A stretch of DNA of 64,000 nucleotides. Source: Pseudomonas viridiflava. Its GTDB lineage: Bacteria > Pseudomonadota > Gammaproteobacteria > Pseudomonadales > Pseudomonadaceae. The translations under genes and the position numbers were made by a program. The notes beneath the pieces are model-generated. The model worked only from the letters and a program-made list of their open reading frames with translations, did no database searches and was not told the DNA's origin. Position 1 is the first letter of the stretch. The number at the start of each line of letters is the position of its first letter. Positions 28,108 through 39,172 of the stretch are shown in pieces. The stretch is taken from the NCBI RefSeq assembly GCF_900602065.1, contig NZ_UWFN01000181.1, positions 186,001 to 250,000 on the forward strand, given 5' to 3'.

Positions 28108-29844
28108 TTACATGCGCTCCAGAGTTTCCAGACCCAGCAGTTGCAGGCCTTGCTTGAGGGTGCGGCCGGTCAATGCAGCAAGGCGCAAACGGCTCTGCTG
28201 TTGTTCGGCATTCTCGGCACCCAGGATCGGGCAGTTCTCGTAGAAGCTGGAGAACAGGCCGGCGAGGTCATAAATGTAAGCGCACAGGACGTGAGGCGTG
28301 CCTTTTTCAGCGACGTTGTTGAGGATTTCCCCAAACTGCGCCAGGCGTGCAGCCAGCTCCTGCTCTTGTGGTGCTTCAAGGACGATCTGGCCCTTGGTGG
28401 CATCGAACGGCGTACCCAGCTTGCGGAACACGCCTGCAACGCGGGTGTATGCATACAGCAGGTATGGCGCGGTGTTGCCTTCGAAGCTGAGCATCTGATC
28501 GAAGTTGAAGCTGTAGTCGCTGGCCCGATGCTTGGACAGGTCGGCGTACTTCACCGCGCTGATGCCTACGGCCTTGGCGATGGTGCGCAGTTCTTCTTCA
28601 GGCAGCTCCGGATTCTTTTCCTTCACCAGGGTGTAGGCACGTTCCTTGGCTTCTTCAAGCAGGTCGATCAGTTTGACCGTGCCGCCATCGCGGGTCTTGA
28701 ACGGACGGCCATCGGCGCCGTTCATGGTGCCGAAGCCCATGTGCTCGAGTTGCATGCCTTCGTGGACGAAGCCTGCACGGCGTGCAACTTCGAAGACTTG
28801 CTGGAAGTGCAGCGCCTGACGCTGATCAACGAAATACAAGGCGCGATCGGCTTTGAGCACGTTACTGCGATAACGGATCGCAGCCAGGTCGGTGGTCGCG
28901 TACAGATAACCGCCACCGGCCTTTTGCACAATCACTGGCAGCGGGGTGTCGTCGGCTGTTCTGAATTCTTCGAGGAACACGCACTGCGCGCCGTTGCTCT
29001 CAACCAGCAGGCCGGTTGCTTTCAGATCGGCAACTACGTTGGCCAGATCATCGTTGTAAGCACTCTCGCCCATCACGTCTGCCGGGGTCAGTTTGACGTT
29101 CAGCAGGTCATAGACTTTCTGGCAGTGCGACAGCGAGATGTCTTTGAACTTGGTCCACAGGCTCAGGCATTCAGCGTCACCGGCCTGCAGTTTTACCACC
29201 AGCCCACGGGCGCGGTCGGCGAACTCTTCTGATTCGTCGAAGCGTTTTTTCGCTGCACGATAGAAGTCTTCCAGGTCTGACAACTCGTCACTGGTGGCTG
29301 GCTGCTCTTGCAGATAAGCCAGCAGCATGCCGAACTGCGTACCCCAGTCGCCCACATGGTTCTGGCGGATAACGGTGTCGCCGAGAAACTCCAGAACGCT
29401 GGCAACGCCGTCGCCGATGATCGTCGAGCGCAGGTGACCTACGTGCATTTCCTTGGCGAGGTTCGGAGCCGACAAGTCGACCACGGTACGCTGCGCAGGG
29501 CCGGTTTTACGCACCGAGAGCTGGGCGTCGGCCAACGCAGCGTCAAGGCGTGCGGCCAGAGCCTGAGTGTTCTGGAAGAAGTTCAGGAAGCCGGGACCGG
29601 CGATTTCAACCTTGCTGATCTGCTCATCGGCAGGCAGCGCGGCGATCAGCTTTTCGGCCAGATCACGGGGCTTCATGCCGGCTGGTTTGGCCAGCATCAT
29701 GGCGATGTTGCTGGCGAAGTCGCCGTGGGTCTTGTCCTTGGCATTCTCCACCTGAATCACTGGCGACAGGCCTTCTGGCAAGACGCCTTCGGTGACGAGT
29801 TGGCTCAGGGCTTGTTGGATCAGCTGGCGAATGGTGTCTTTCAT
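28108..29844 (-). CDS. argS: Arginyl-tRNA synthetase
   Basis: A 578-aa class I synthetase charging tRNA-Arg. The HIGH-type motif is HVGH in [14 protein letters not shown]; the KMSKS region is replaced by the ArgS form [17 protein letters not shown]. The N-terminal Add-1 domain and the C-terminal anticodon-binding domain with [12 protein letters not shown] end are present. The start [13 protein letters not shown] (29844) is the conserved one; an upstream ATG at 29925 adds unrelated residues. Confidence 0.97.
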   Translation of the reverse strand: MKDTIRQLIQQALSQLVTEGVLPEGLSPVIQVENAKDKTHGDFASNIAMMLAKPAGMKPRDLAEKLIAALPADEQISKVEIAGPGFLNFFQNTQALAARLDAALADAQLSVRKTGPAQRTVVDLSAPNLAKEMHVGHLRSTIIGDGVASVLEFLGDTVIRQNHVGDWGTQFGMLLAYLQEQPATSDELSDLEDFYRAAKKRFDESEEFADRARGLVVKLQAGDAECLSLWTKFKDISLSHCQKVYDLLNVKLTPADVMGESAYNDDLANVVADLKATGLLVESNGAQCVFLEEFRTADDTPLPVIVQKAGGGYLYATTDLAAIRYRSNVLKADRALYFVDQRQALHFQQVFEVARRAGFVHEGMQLEHMGFGTMNGADGRPFKTRDGGTVKLIDLLEEAKERAYTLVKEKNPELPEEELRTIAKAVGISAVKYADLSKHRASDYSFNFDQMLSFEGNTAPYLLYAYTRVAGVFRKLGTPFDATKGQIVLEAPQEQELAARLAQFGEILNNVAEKGTPHVLCAYIYDLAGLFSSFYENCPILGAENAEQQQSRLRLAALTGRTLKQGLQLLGLETLERM

Positions 29845-29964
29845 GATGCTCTCTTTCGACCGCAAGCGCGGCAGCGCCTGGATGCGCGGGTGGAAAAACT
29901 GGGCATTATCCGTTGCCGGAGCCACCTTGCCAACCGCGTTGGATGTGCGGTTGTAAATTACGGT

Positions 29965-30059
29965 CTGTTGGAGCGAGGCTTGCCCGCGAAGGCGATATCA
30001 AGCTGGCGAAGATTTATTGAATGTGCCGACCCCTTCGCGGGCAAGCCTCGCTCCAACAG
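29965..30059. repeat. REPIN-like inverted repeat (R12)
   Basis: CTGTTGGAGCGAGGCTTGCC and inverted GGCAAGCCTCGCTCCAACAG between priA and argS. Confidence 0.87.
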
Positions 30060-30108
30060 AAAAGCATTTCAACCCATCGGGTTAAATTTCTTAACGCCGG
30101 TGTCAGGG

Positions 30109-32328
30109 CTAATACAAATCCACCGGATCCACGTCCAGTGACCATCTGACCTGCCTGCCACTCGGCATTTGCTCAAGGGCCAGCAGCCAGGCGCTGAGCA
30201 GTTTGTGCAAAGGCGCGCGAGCATTGGACTGCAGCAGCAACTGGGCTCGATAGCGACCGGCGCGACGTTCCATCGGCGCCGGGACCGGGCCCAGCAGTTC
30301 AATACCGCCCAGACTCATGTCGACCAGCAATTGCTCGGCTTCGGCGCAGGCCTCATCAAGAAAACCTTCGGCCTGACCGGGTTTGTGCGCTTCTGCCCGT
30401 AACAGAGCCAGGTGCGCAAAAGGCGGCAGGCCCGCAGCGCGACGTTCGCTCAAGGCTTGCTCGGCGAAGGCAAAGTAACCCTGTTCGGTGAGCTGAATCA
30501 GAAGCGGATGGTCCGCCAGATGCGTCTGGATGATGACCCGGCCAGGCTCTTCAGCGCGTCCGGCACGGCCTGCGACCTGGACTATCAACTGCGCCATGCG
30601 CTCGCTGGCGCGGAAATCCCCGGAAAACAGGCCACCATCTGCATCCAGAATCGACACTAAGGTTACACGCGGGAAATGGTGCCCTTTGGCGAGCATCTGC
30701 GTACCGACCAGAATGCACGGCTGCCCACGCTGGATGGTTGCGAACAGTTGATTCATAGCGTCCTTGCGCGAAGTGCTGTCGCGGTCGACCCGCAGTACCG
30801 GGTAATCCGGAAACAGAATGGCCAGACGCTCTTCGGCACGTTCGGTGCCTGCGCCAACCGGACGTAAATCCACTTTGCCGCATGACGGGCACTGGCGCGG
30901 CACGCGTTCGACATGACCGCAATGGTGGCAGCGCAACTCGCCGGAGCGCTGATGCACGGTCATTCGCGCATCGCAGCGTGGGCAGCCCGACAGCCAGCCG
31001 CAGTCGTGACACAGCAGTGTCGGTGCAAAACCTCGACGATTGAGGAAGACCAGTACTTGTTGCCCAGCCTCCAGGGTCTGGCCGATAGCTTGTTGCATCG
31101 GTCCGGAAATACCACTGTCCAGCGGCCGGCTTTTCACGTCCAGGCGCATGAATTTCGGTTGCTGCGCGCCACCCGCCCGCTGGTTGAGGCGCAACAGGCC
31201 ATAACGACCGGTGTAAGCGTTGTGCAGGCTTTCCAGCGAGGGCGTGGCCGAGCCGAGCACGATGGGAATGTTTTCCTGGCGGGCGCGCACCAGTGCCAGA
31301 TCACGGGCGTGATAGCGCAGGCCTTCCTGCTGTTTATAGGAGCCGTCGTGCTCTTCGTCGATGATGATCAGACCGGGGTTCTTCATCGGTGTGAACAGCG
31401 CCGAGCGGGTGCCGATGATAATGTCGGCCTCGCCGTCCCGTGCCGCCAGCCAGGCATCCAGCCGGTCACGGTCATTGACTGCAGAGTGCAGCAAGGCGAT
31501 GCGTGCGTTGAAACGCTGCTCGAAGCGAGCCAGGGTTTGGGGCCCGAGGTTGATTTCCGGGATCAGCACCAGCGCCTGTTTACCGGCTTCCAGGGTTTCA
31601 CGGATCAACTGCAAATAGACTTCGGTCTTGCCGCTGCCTGTAACGCCTGCTAGCAGGAATGCGTGAAAACTGTCGAACCCTGCACGAATCGCCTCGCAGG
31701 CGGCGCGTTGTTCGGTGTTAAGCGGCAGTTCCGGCTGCGCCAGCCAATGCTCGTGCCGCGCCGACGGTGCATGGCTGCGCACTTCGACCTGCACCAGCTC
31801 TTTGGCCAGCAACAGGTTCAGGCTTTCTTTATTAAGCATCAGTTTGCTGAGCACCTGATGGGCAACGCCGTGAGGATGCTGGGCTAGCGTCATCAGGGCT
31901 TCACGCTGCTTGGGTGCCCGGGCGATCCGCGGGTCGTCCACGCCGGCATTTGGCGCGACCTGCCAGAATCGATCCTGGCGCGATTCCGCCGGTTCACCCT
32001 GGCGCAGCAGTACCGGCAGCGCCCAGCTCAAGGTGTCGCCGAGGCTGTGCTGATAATACTGAGAGGTCCACAGGCACAGTTTGAACAGTGAGGGCGGCAG
32101 AGGTGCTTGCTCATCGAGCAGGGCGATGGCGGGCTTGAGTTTGTCTGCGGGCACTTCGCTGTGATCGGCGATCTCGATCAGAATGCCGATCATTTCCCGA
32201 CGGCCGAAGGGCACTCGCAGGCGCATGCCCGGCTGCAAGGCGCTGCGCAGCACTCCGGCGGGGGCTCGGTAGTCGAACAGACGCCGCAGTGGCGAAGGCA
32301 AGGCAAGGCGCAGAATAGCGTCGGGCAC
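30109..32328 (-). CDS. priA: Primosomal protein N' (PriA helicase)
   Basis: A 739-aa 3'-5' helicase that restarts stalled replication forks. Walker A GVTGSGKTEVY, the DEEH box in IIDEEHDGSYKQ, and the two zinc sites (CHDCGWLSGCPRCD and CHHCG...CPSCG) inserted in the helicase core are all present, after the N-terminal DNA-binding domain. Length is normal. It is divergent from rpmE. Confidence 0.97.
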   Translation of the reverse strand: MPDAILRLALPSPLRRLFDYRAPAGVLRSALQPGMRLRVPFGRREMIGILIEIADHSEVPADKLKPAIALLDEQAPLPPSLFKLCLWTSQYYQHSLGDTLSWALPVLLRQGEPAESRQDRFWQVAPNAGVDDPRIARAPKQREALMTLAQHPHGVAHQVLSKLMLNKESLNLLLAKELVQVEVRSHAPSARHEHWLAQPELPLNTEQRAACEAIRAGFDSFHAFLLAGVTGSGKTEVYLQLIRETLEAGKQALVLIPEINLGPQTLARFEQRFNARIALLHSAVNDRDRLDAWLAARDGEADIIIGTRSALFTPMKNPGLIIIDEEHDGSYKQQEGLRYHARDLALVRARQENIPIVLGSATPSLESLHNAYTGRYGLLRLNQRAGGAQQPKFMRLDVKSRPLDSGISGPMQQAIGQTLEAGQQVLVFLNRRGFAPTLLCHDCGWLSGCPRCDARMTVHQRSGELRCHHCGHVERVPRQCPSCGKVDLRPVGAGTERAEERLAILFPDYPVLRVDRDSTSRKDAMNQLFATIQRGQPCILVGTQMLAKGHHFPRVTLVSILDADGGLFSGDFRASERMAQLIVQVAGRAGRAEEPGRVIIQTHLADHPLLIQLTEQGYFAFAEQALSERRAAGLPPFAHLALLRAEAHKPGQAEGFLDEACAEAEQLLVDMSLGGIELLGPVPAPMERRAGRYRAQLLLQSNARAPLHKLLSAWLLALEQMPSGRQVRWSLDVDPVDLY

Positions 32329-32406
32329 GCGGGGTTTCCCTGTTACGGTATGTGACGGATGCGCGATCTTAGCAGACGCAAGCGGACGACCGGCTTAAAG
32401 GTTTGC

Positions 32407-32434
32407 TTGCGCGATTTGCATTGTCTGGTAAGAT
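32407..32434 (+). promoter_or_regulatory. Sigma-70 promoter candidate of rpmE
   Basis: TTGCGC, a 16-base spacer and TAAGAT preceded by TGG (extended -10), about 70 bases before the rpmE start codon. Both hexamers deviate from consensus; the extended -10 supports it. Confidence 0.5.
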
Positions 32435-32504
32435 TCGCGGCCTATTTACGTGCGGTATTCGACAATAGTGTTGGATGGCGGCACGCTAGCCCGAGGAAGT
32501 ACCG

Positions 32505-32732
32505 ATGAAAGCTGATATCCATCCAGTTTACGAAGCCATTGACGCTACTTGCAGCTGCGGCAATGTCATCAAAACCCGTTCGACTCTCGCCAAGCCTCTG
32601 AGCCTGGACGTTTGCAACGAATGCCACCCGTTCTACACCGGCAAGCAGAAGACTCTTGACGTTGGCGGCCGTGTTGACAAGTTCAAGTCGCGCTTCGGTG
32701 CGTTCGGCGCGACCAAGCCTGCTGCCAAGTAA
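32505..32732 (+). CDS. rpmE: 50S ribosomal protein L31 (zinc-binding form)
   Basis: A 75-aa ribosomal protein of the large subunit. The Cys pairs CSC (about 16-18) and CNEC (about 37-40) are the zinc ligands of the C+ form, as opposed to zinc-free paralogues made during zinc starvation. [20 protein letters not shown] is the family core. RBS GAGGAAG sits before ATG 32505. Its terminator lies inside the beginning of the next gene. Confidence 0.97.
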   Translation: MKADIHPVYEAIDATCSCGNVIKTRSTLAKPLSLDVCNECHPFYTGKQKTLDVGGRVDKFKSRFGAFGATKPAAK

Positions 32733-32755
32733 GGTCGGTCGTTCTGGAAGGTCCA

Positions 32756-33559
32756 ATGGATTTTTCCAGGCTGCTTAAAAAGGCGTCCCTTGCGGGCGCC
32801 TTTTTTGTGGCCGCGATTTGGCTGCCCGTCGCTCAGGCTTTGTGCCCGGCGCCATCTTCGCTCCCTGTTGCGCAGGTCGAGCGGGTGGTTGATGGCGATA
32901 CCTTGCGCCTGGTCGATGGTCGTAACGTTCGCATGGTTGGCCTTAATACGCCCGAGACTGGCAAGAAAGGCCGCTCTGCCGAGCCTTTTGCCGAAGCTGC
33001 CAAGCGCCGTCTGCAAACCCTTGTGGACGAAAGCGACGGCGCGGTGAGTTTGCGTGTGGGTCAGCAGGGCAAGGATCACTATGGTCGTGTGCTTGCCAAT
33101 GTCTATGATCGCAAAGGCGCGAATCTCGAAGCGCAGCTGTTGAGCGAGGGGCTGGGTTATCTGGTCGCCGTATCGCCTAACGTAGCGCTGGTGGATTGCC
33201 AGCAGGCTGCTGAGCGGGCCGCCCGTCAGGCAGGTCTTGGTCTTTGGCGTAACTCGCCGGTGCAACCGGCAAGCCAGATCGATAAAGGCGGTTTTGCGCT
33301 GGTCTCCGGGCAAATCGTCGATGTACAGCGTAATGGCGGCGGCATGTGGATTGAATTGCAAGGCTCGCTGGTGCTGCGTATCGCCCCTGATCTGGTCAGC
33401 CAGTTCGACCCCAAAAAACTGAATCGTATGAAAGGCCAGCGTATTGAGGCGCGTGGCTGGGTCGTTGACCGATCTCGTCGCGGTGGTCTCAAAGAGGGCC
33501 AGGCACGCTGGATGATGCCGATTACCCATCCTGCAATGCTTGATCTGTCAGCCCTCTGA
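32756..33559 (+). CDS. Secreted thermonuclease-family (staphylococcal nuclease-like) protein
   Basis: A 267-aa protein with an N-terminal signal peptide (LLKKASLAGAFFVAAIWLPV, cleavage near ALC) followed by an SNase-like OB-fold domain (about 40-170): VERVVDGDTLRLVDGRNVRMVGLNTPE, DHYGRVLANVY and LVAVSPN. The catalytic Arg/Glu/Arg of the family can be placed in VRMVGLNTPE and YGR. A second small beta domain follows (ISKGGFALVSGQIVDVQ-like region). Predicted to hydrolyse DNA or RNA in the periplasm or outside. It starts 23 bases after rpmE; the rpmE terminator lies within codons 7-17, so its transcription depends on read-through or an unseen promoter. Confidence 0.85.
   Translation: MDFSRLLKKASLAGAFFVAAIWLPVAQALCPAPSSLPVAQVERVVDGDTLRLVDGRNVRMVGLNTPETGKKGRSAEPFAEAAKRRLQTLVDESDGAVSLRVGQQGKDHYGRVLANVYDRKGANLEAQLLSEGLGYLVAVSPNVALVDCQQAAERAARQAGLGLWRNSPVQPASQIDKGGFALVSGQIVDVQRNGGGMWIELQGSLVLRIAPDLVSQFDPKKLNRMKGQRIEARGWVVDRSRRGGLKEGQARWMMPITHPAMLDLSAL
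32777..32806 (+). terminator. Rho-independent terminator overlapping the nuclease coding start
   Basis: AAAAAGGCG-T-CCC-TTGC-GGG-CGCCTTTTTT forms a GC stem with one bulge followed by six T. It is 44 bases after the rpmE stop and inside the nuclease reading frame, coding for Lys-Lys-Ala-Ser-Leu-Ala-Gly-Ala-Phe-Phe of its signal peptide. Confidence 0.8.
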
Positions 33560-33575
33560 TTAGTTGCTGAACCCA

Positions 33576-33666
33576 CTGTAGGAGCGAGCTTGCTCGCGAT
33601 AGCATTCGGTCAGGCGATAATTTTTCGACTGAACCACTGCTATCGCGGGCAAGCGCGCTCCTACAG
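33576..33666. repeat. REPIN-like inverted repeat (R13)
   Basis: CTGTAGGAGCGAGCTTGCTC and an inverted arm CGGGCAAGCGCGCTCCTACA with two mismatches. It lies in the 321-bp gap before maeB; the rest of the gap has a TTGACA hexamer at 33786-33791 with a weak -10 (TTGTTA) 17 bases on, a possible maeB promoter. Confidence 0.82.
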
Positions 33667-33880
33667 AAAAAACATTCCCGATCAGTCAGTTACATGTTGT
33701 TGGATGCCCGCCAGATTGTTGGCAAGGCGGTGTGCTAGCGCTTCAAGCTCCTCGCCTCTAAGCGTAAAGTCTTAGTCCTCGCCTATTGACAGTTGTGACT
33801 GGCCAGTCTTGTTAGGACTTTGCATCTTGCGTATCCTCGGCGGTCCGTCTGTCCCACAGTAAAAAAAGCGGAATGCCCAC

Positions 33881-35149
33881 ATGTCTGATTTGAAAACTGC
33901 CGCGCTTGAATATCACGCCAATCCTCGTCCAGGGAAACTGAGCGTAGAACTCACCAAGCCCACCGCAACCGCTCGCGACCTGGCCCTGGCTTACAGCCCT
34001 GGTGTCGCGGAGCCTGTGCGTGAAATCGCCCGTGACCCTGAGCTGGCCTACAAGTACACCGGCAAAGGTAACCTGGTAGCAGTTATTTCCGATGGCACCG
34101 CAATCCTTGGCCTGGGTGATCTGGGTCCATTGGCTTCCAAGCCAGTGATGGAAGGCAAGGGCGTTCTGTTCAAGCGTTTCGCCGGTATCGACGTATTCGA
34201 TATCGAAGTTGATTCGGAAAGCCCACAGGCTTTCATCGACACCGTAAAACGCATCTCTATCACTTTCGGCGGTATCAACCTCGAAGATATCAAGGCGCCT
34301 GAGTGCTTTGAGATCGAGAAAGCGCTGATCGAACAATGCGACATCCCGGTTTTCCACGATGACCAGCACGGCACTGCGATTGTTACCGCTGCCGGCATGA
34401 TCAACGCCTTGGAAATCGTCGGCAAAAACCTCGCTGACGCCAAGATCGTCTGCCTGGGCGCTGGCGCTGCGGCCATCTCCTGCATGAAGTTGCTGGTGAG
34501 CATGGGCGCTCGCATCGAAAACATCTTCATGATCGACCGTTCCGGCGTGATTCACTCCGGCCGTACCGATCTGAACCAGTACAAGGCTGTGTTCGCTCAC
34601 GCGACTGAAAAGCGCACCCTGGCTGACGCCCTTGACGGCGCAGACGTGTTCGTTGGCTTGTCCGGCCCGAACCTGCTGAGCGCTGAAGGTCTGAAGTCGA
34701 TGGCCAAGGATCCGATCGTGTTCGCTTGCTCGAACCCTGATCCAGAAATCGCTCCAGAGCTGGCTCACGCTACCCGTAGCGATGTGATCATGGCGACAGG
34801 TCGTTCCGACTACCCGAACCAGGTCAACAACGTGTTGGGCTTCCCGTTCATCTTCCGTGGTGCTCTGGACGTTCGCGCCAAGCGCATCAACGAAGAAATG
34901 AAGATCGCCGCGGCCAATGCCCTGCGTGAACTGGCCAAACTGCCAGTGCCTCAGGAAGTGTGCGACGCCTACGGCGGTATCAAGCTGGAATTCGGTCGTG
35001 AGTACATCATCCCGAAACCAATGGACTCCCGTCTGCTGGGCTTGATCGCTGATGCTGTTGCCAAGGCAGCCATCGAGAGCGGTGTTGCAACCCTGCCGTA
35101 TCCAAAGCACTACCCGCTGACCAGCGTTGATGACGTTTTTAACGGCTAA
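33881..35149 (+). CDS. maeB: Malic enzyme (malate dehydrogenase, oxaloacetate-decarboxylating)
   Basis: A 422-aa enzyme converting malate to pyruvate and CO2 with NAD(P)+ reduction, linking the TCA cycle to pyruvate and NADPH supply. Malic signature [13 protein letters not shown] and [15 protein letters not shown], the nucleotide-binding [17 protein letters not shown], and ACSNPDPEI are present. It is the short bacterial form without the C-terminal phosphotransacetylase-like domain of E. coli MaeB (~760 aa), equivalent to PA5046. Cofactor preference is not readable. Confidence 0.93.
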   Translation: MSDLKTAALEYHANPRPGKLSVELTKPTATARDLALAYSPGVAEPVREIARDPELAYKYTGKGNLVAVISDGTAILGLGDLGPLASKPVMEGKGVLFKRFAGIDVFDIEVDSESPQAFIDTVKRISITFGGINLEDIKAPECFEIEKALIEQCDIPVFHDDQHGTAIVTAAGMINALEIVGKNLADAKIVCLGAGAAAISCMKLLVSMGARIENIFMIDRSGVIHSGRTDLNQYKAVFAHATEKRTLADALDGADVFVGLSGPNLLSAEGLKSMAKDPIVFACSNPDPEIAPELAHATRSDVIMATGRSDYPNQVNNVLGFPFIFRGALDVRAKRINEEMKIAAANALRELAKLPVPQEVCDAYGGIKLEFGREYIIPKPMDSRLLGLIADAVAKAAIESGVATLPYPKHYPLTSVDDVFNG

Positions 35150-35167
35150 TCGCTGATTCAGAAACAC

Positions 35168-35200
35168 AAAAAAACCCTGCAGCGATGCAGGGTTTTTTTG
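35168..35200 (+). terminator. Rho-independent terminator of maeB
   Basis: AAAAAAACCCTGC-AGCGAT-GCAGGGTTTTTTT, 18 bases past the maeB stop. Confidence 0.92.
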
Positions 35201-35224
35201 TGGTCGGGATTGGCGATCTATTCC

Positions 35225-35315
35225 CTGTGGGAGCGGATTCATCCGCGAAAGCGGCGGTACAGGCAACGCATATGCATTGAATGTAAGGCCTCTTCGCGAA
35301 TGAATTCGCTCCCAC
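35225..35315. repeat. REPIN-like inverted repeat (R14)
   Basis: CTGTGGGAGCGGATTCATCC and inverted arm GAATGAATTCGCTCCCAC, the left arm carrying GGATTCATCC in place of GAATTCATTC. First of two tandem elements between maeB and ponA. Confidence 0.8.
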
Positions 35316-35358
35316 CGGGGGAAGGTGTCGTACCCTCAGTTTAGCCAGACACATGACT

Positions 35359-35424
35359 TGTGGGAGCGGATTCATCCGCGAAGGCGGCGGTACAGCCGAC
35401 GCCTATGAATGAATTCGCTCCCAC
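35359..35424. repeat. REPIN-like inverted repeat, shortened (R15)
   Basis: A second copy whose left arm, TTGTGGGAGCGGATTCATCC, is identical to that of R14 and whose right arm, GAATGAATTCGCTCCCAC, is complete, but the interior is ~25 bases shorter. Probably a deletion derivative of a duplication of R14. Confidence 0.78.
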
Positions 35425-35429
35425 CAGGG

Positions 35430-37889
35430 CTAGAACAAATCGATCGGCGCTGACTCATCCGCTGGCAGCGGGCTGCCCGGTGCCTGGCCGCCCAGTTCGT
35501 TGACGCTCGGTGGCGTGTCTTCGCTTTTGAACAGCTCGAAGAACGCGTTAGGCGTACTCGGCGTTGCTGCGCGGCCGCTGATCGGGTCAACACGCAAGCT
35601 CAGGATGCCATCCGGCTCAGCCTGCTGATGCGGTGGCTTGTCCTTGAGCGCGGCGCTCATGTAGTTCATCCAGATCGGCAAGGCAACGGTACCGCCAAAT
35701 TCATGACGGCCCAGGCTTTCGGGTTGGTCGAAGCCTGTCCAGACGGTGGTCACGTAATCGGCGTTGTAACCGGTGAACCAGGCATCTTTGGATTCGTTGG
35801 TTGTGCCGGTCTTGCCTGCGATGTCCGGACGGTTCATTGCCAGGGCGCGGCGACCGGTGCCGCGCTTGATGACGTCCTGCAGCATGCTGTTGAGGATGAA
35901 CGTGGTGCGCCCATCCACAATGCGCGGTGCAATGGCTGGCGCTTGAGGGTCAACGGGTGCGGCGGGTTGCGCCGGGCCCTCTGTAGACGAAGTAATCAAC
36001 GCCGGGCCATTGGGTACCGCTACCGTGTTGGCGTGTGGAGCAGGCTGGTTGTCGACCGCTGGCACGCTTGGCGGGTTGGCCTCGAACAAGGTCACACCAT
36101 CGCGGCTTTCAATGTTCTGGATCAGGTAAGAATTAACCTTGTAGCCGCCGTTGGCGAACGCCGACCAGCCTGTGACGATTTCCATCGGCGTCAGGGTTGC
36201 TGTGCCCAGTGCAAGCGACAGGTTGCGCGGCAGATCGCTCTTGTTGAAGCCAAAGCGCGTGATGTAGTCGATTGACGTATCGATGCCCAGTTGTTGCAGC
36301 AGGCGGATAGACACCAGGTTACGCGACTTGTACAGCGCTTCACGCAGGCGGATCGGGCCGAGGAAGGTGTTTGTGTCGTTCTTCGGACGCCACACCTTAT
36401 CGAGGTATTCGTCAACGAACACGATTGGCGCGTCGTTCACCAGGCTCGACGCGGTGTAGCCGTTGTCCAGTGCGGCGCTGTACAGGAACGGCTTGAAGCT
36501 CGAACCTGGCTGACGCTTGGCTTGCAGGGCGCGGTTGTAGTTGCTCTGCTCGAAGGCGAAGCCACCGACCAGCGCGCGAATCGCACCATTCTGCGGATCA
36601 AGGGAAACCAGTGCGCTTTGTGCGGCAGGAATCTGACTGAACTTGAGAGAGCCATTTTCCTGACGTTGCAGGCGAACCAGATCGCCGACATGCGCTACGT
36701 CAGCAGGCTGTTTTGGGTTAGCGCCCAGACTGTTGGTATTCAGATACGGACGTGCCCATTTCATGCTTGCCCAATCAACAGTCTCTTCTTTTTCACCCGT
36801 ACGCGTGAGGACGCGCAGACCGGTCTTGTCGACCTGGGTGACGATGGCTGGCTCCAGGCCACTGATAGGACGTTGTTTAGTCAGCTCTTGCACCCAGCCT
36901 TCGCGGGTCATGCCCGGGAAGCGGCTTTCAGGGCCGCGATAGCCGTGGCGCTGGTCATATTCGATCAAGCCTTCCTGGACAGCAGTGTTGGCGTGTTCCT
37001 GCAGGTCGCTCGGTACGGTTGTAGTGACGCGGAAGCCTTCTGTATAGGCGTCGCTGCCATAGCGACCGACCATTTCCGCGCGGGCCATTTCGGCAATGTA
37101 AGGCGCGTTAACTTCCGGCGTTGGTACGTGATAACTGGCATTAAGCGGTTCAGTGAGGGCGGTCTGATAAGCGTTCTGGTCAATCTTGCCCAGCTTGTAC
37201 ATGCGGCCCAGAATCCAGTCCCGACGCTCTTTGGCGCGAGTTGGATTGGCCAGCGGATTGAAGCGCGAAGGTGCTTTGGGCAGGCCGGCAATCATCGCCA
37301 TTTGCGCAAGACTTACGTCGCGGATCGATTTGCCGTAATACACTTGCGCCGCCGCTTCGATCCCGTAAGCCCGATTGCCCAGGTAGATCTTGTTGACGTA
37401 CAGCTCAAGAATTTCGTCTTTGGTCAGTTGGCGCTCAATTTGCAGAGCAAGAAGAATCTCGGTGGTTTTGCGCGAAAAACTGCGCTCACTCGTCAGAAAA
37501 TAGTTCTTTGCGACCTGCATGGTGATGGTGCTGCCACCCGACTGGATATGGCCACTTTTCACGAGTTGCGAAGCTGCACGCATCAAACTGCCGGGGTCGA
37601 CGCCGTAGTGATTGGCGAAGTTGTCGTCTTCGGCCGAGAGCAAGGCGTTGATGAAGTTCGGCGGGATCTCGGCAAAGCGGATCGGGGTACGGCGCATTTC
37701 GCCAAACTCCGCGATCAACTTGCCATCGCTGCTGTAAACGCGCAGAGGAATTTGCAGCTGGATGCTGCGCAACGCTTCAACAGACGGAAGGTTCGGACTC
37801 AGGTAAAGGAAGGCACCGCTGAGGCCGAGTAACAGCGCACAGAACACGGCAACGAGAGACCACCACAAAAACTTCAGCAGGCGTATCAA
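35430..37889 (-). CDS. ponA: Penicillin-binding protein 1A (bifunctional)
   Basis: An 819-aa class A PBP polymerising and cross-linking peptidoglycan. An N-terminal membrane helix (about 8-28), a glycosyltransferase domain with SAEDDNFANHYGVD, an OB-type insert, and a transpeptidase domain with PGSSFKPF (catalytic Ser), KSRN and AGKTGTTNESKDAW are all there. A low-complexity Pro/Ala segment before the last motif is typical for Pseudomonas PBP1A. It is divergent from pilM, an arrangement widely conserved in the genus; a TATAAT hexamer on the reverse strand at 37996-38001 may be its -10 element, without a clear -35. Confidence 0.96.
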   Translation of the reverse strand: MIRLLKFLWWSLVAVFCALLLGLSGAFLYLSPNLPSVEALRSIQLQIPLRVYSSDGKLIAEFGEMRRTPIRFAEIPPNFINALLSAEDDNFANHYGVDPGSLMRAASQLVKSGHIQSGGSTITMQVAKNYFLTSERSFSRKTTEILLALQIERQLTKDEILELYVNKIYLGNRAYGIEAAAQVYYGKSIRDVSLAQMAMIAGLPKAPSRFNPLANPTRAKERRDWILGRMYKLGKIDQNAYQTALTEPLNASYHVPTPEVNAPYIAEMARAEMVGRYGSDAYTEGFRVTTTVPSDLQEHANTAVQEGLIEYDQRHGYRGPESRFPGMTREGWVQELTKQRPISGLEPAIVTQVDKTGLRVLTRTGEKEETVDWASMKWARPYLNTNSLGANPKQPADVAHVGDLVRLQRQENGSLKFSQIPAAQSALVSLDPQNGAIRALVGGFAFEQSNYNRALQAKRQPGSSFKPFLYSAALDNGYTASSLVNDAPIVFVDEYLDKVWRPKNDTNTFLGPIRLREALYKSRNLVSIRLLQQLGIDTSIDYITRFGFNKSDLPRNLSLALGTATLTPMEIVTGWSAFANGGYKVNSYLIQNIESRDGVTLFEANPPSVPAVDNQPAPHANTVAVPNGPALITSSTEGPAQPAAPVDPQAPAIAPRIVDGRTTFILNSMLQDVIKRGTGRRALAMNRPDIAGKTGTTNESKDAWFTGYNADYVTTVWTGFDQPESLGRHEFGGTVALPIWMNYMSAALKDKPPHQQAEPDGILSLRVDPISGRAATPSTPNAFFELFKSEDTPPSVNELGGQAPGSPLPADESAPIDLF

Positions 37890-38080
37890 GGCTTTTAGGT
37901 TTCCAGAATAAAGAACAGAAAAAAGAATGAGTTAAGCGCGGACACACACAAACAGACACGCCTTGAAGCTTGGTTAAACGAAAAAAACGCTGGGCATTAT
38001 AAGCATTTTTCGTCCCCGAGCGTTATTTGCGCTACTGTCAAGAATGCCGACGGTGGCGTTGGACAACAAATAATCCGTAA

Positions 38081-39171
<1,091 letters not shown>

Positions 39172-39172
<1 letters not shown>

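Noticed and set aside
36291..37832. 513-codon forward frame opposite ponA
   Set aside because: ponA carries all glycosyltransferase and transpeptidase motifs on the reverse strand; the forward frame shows none and no RBS.
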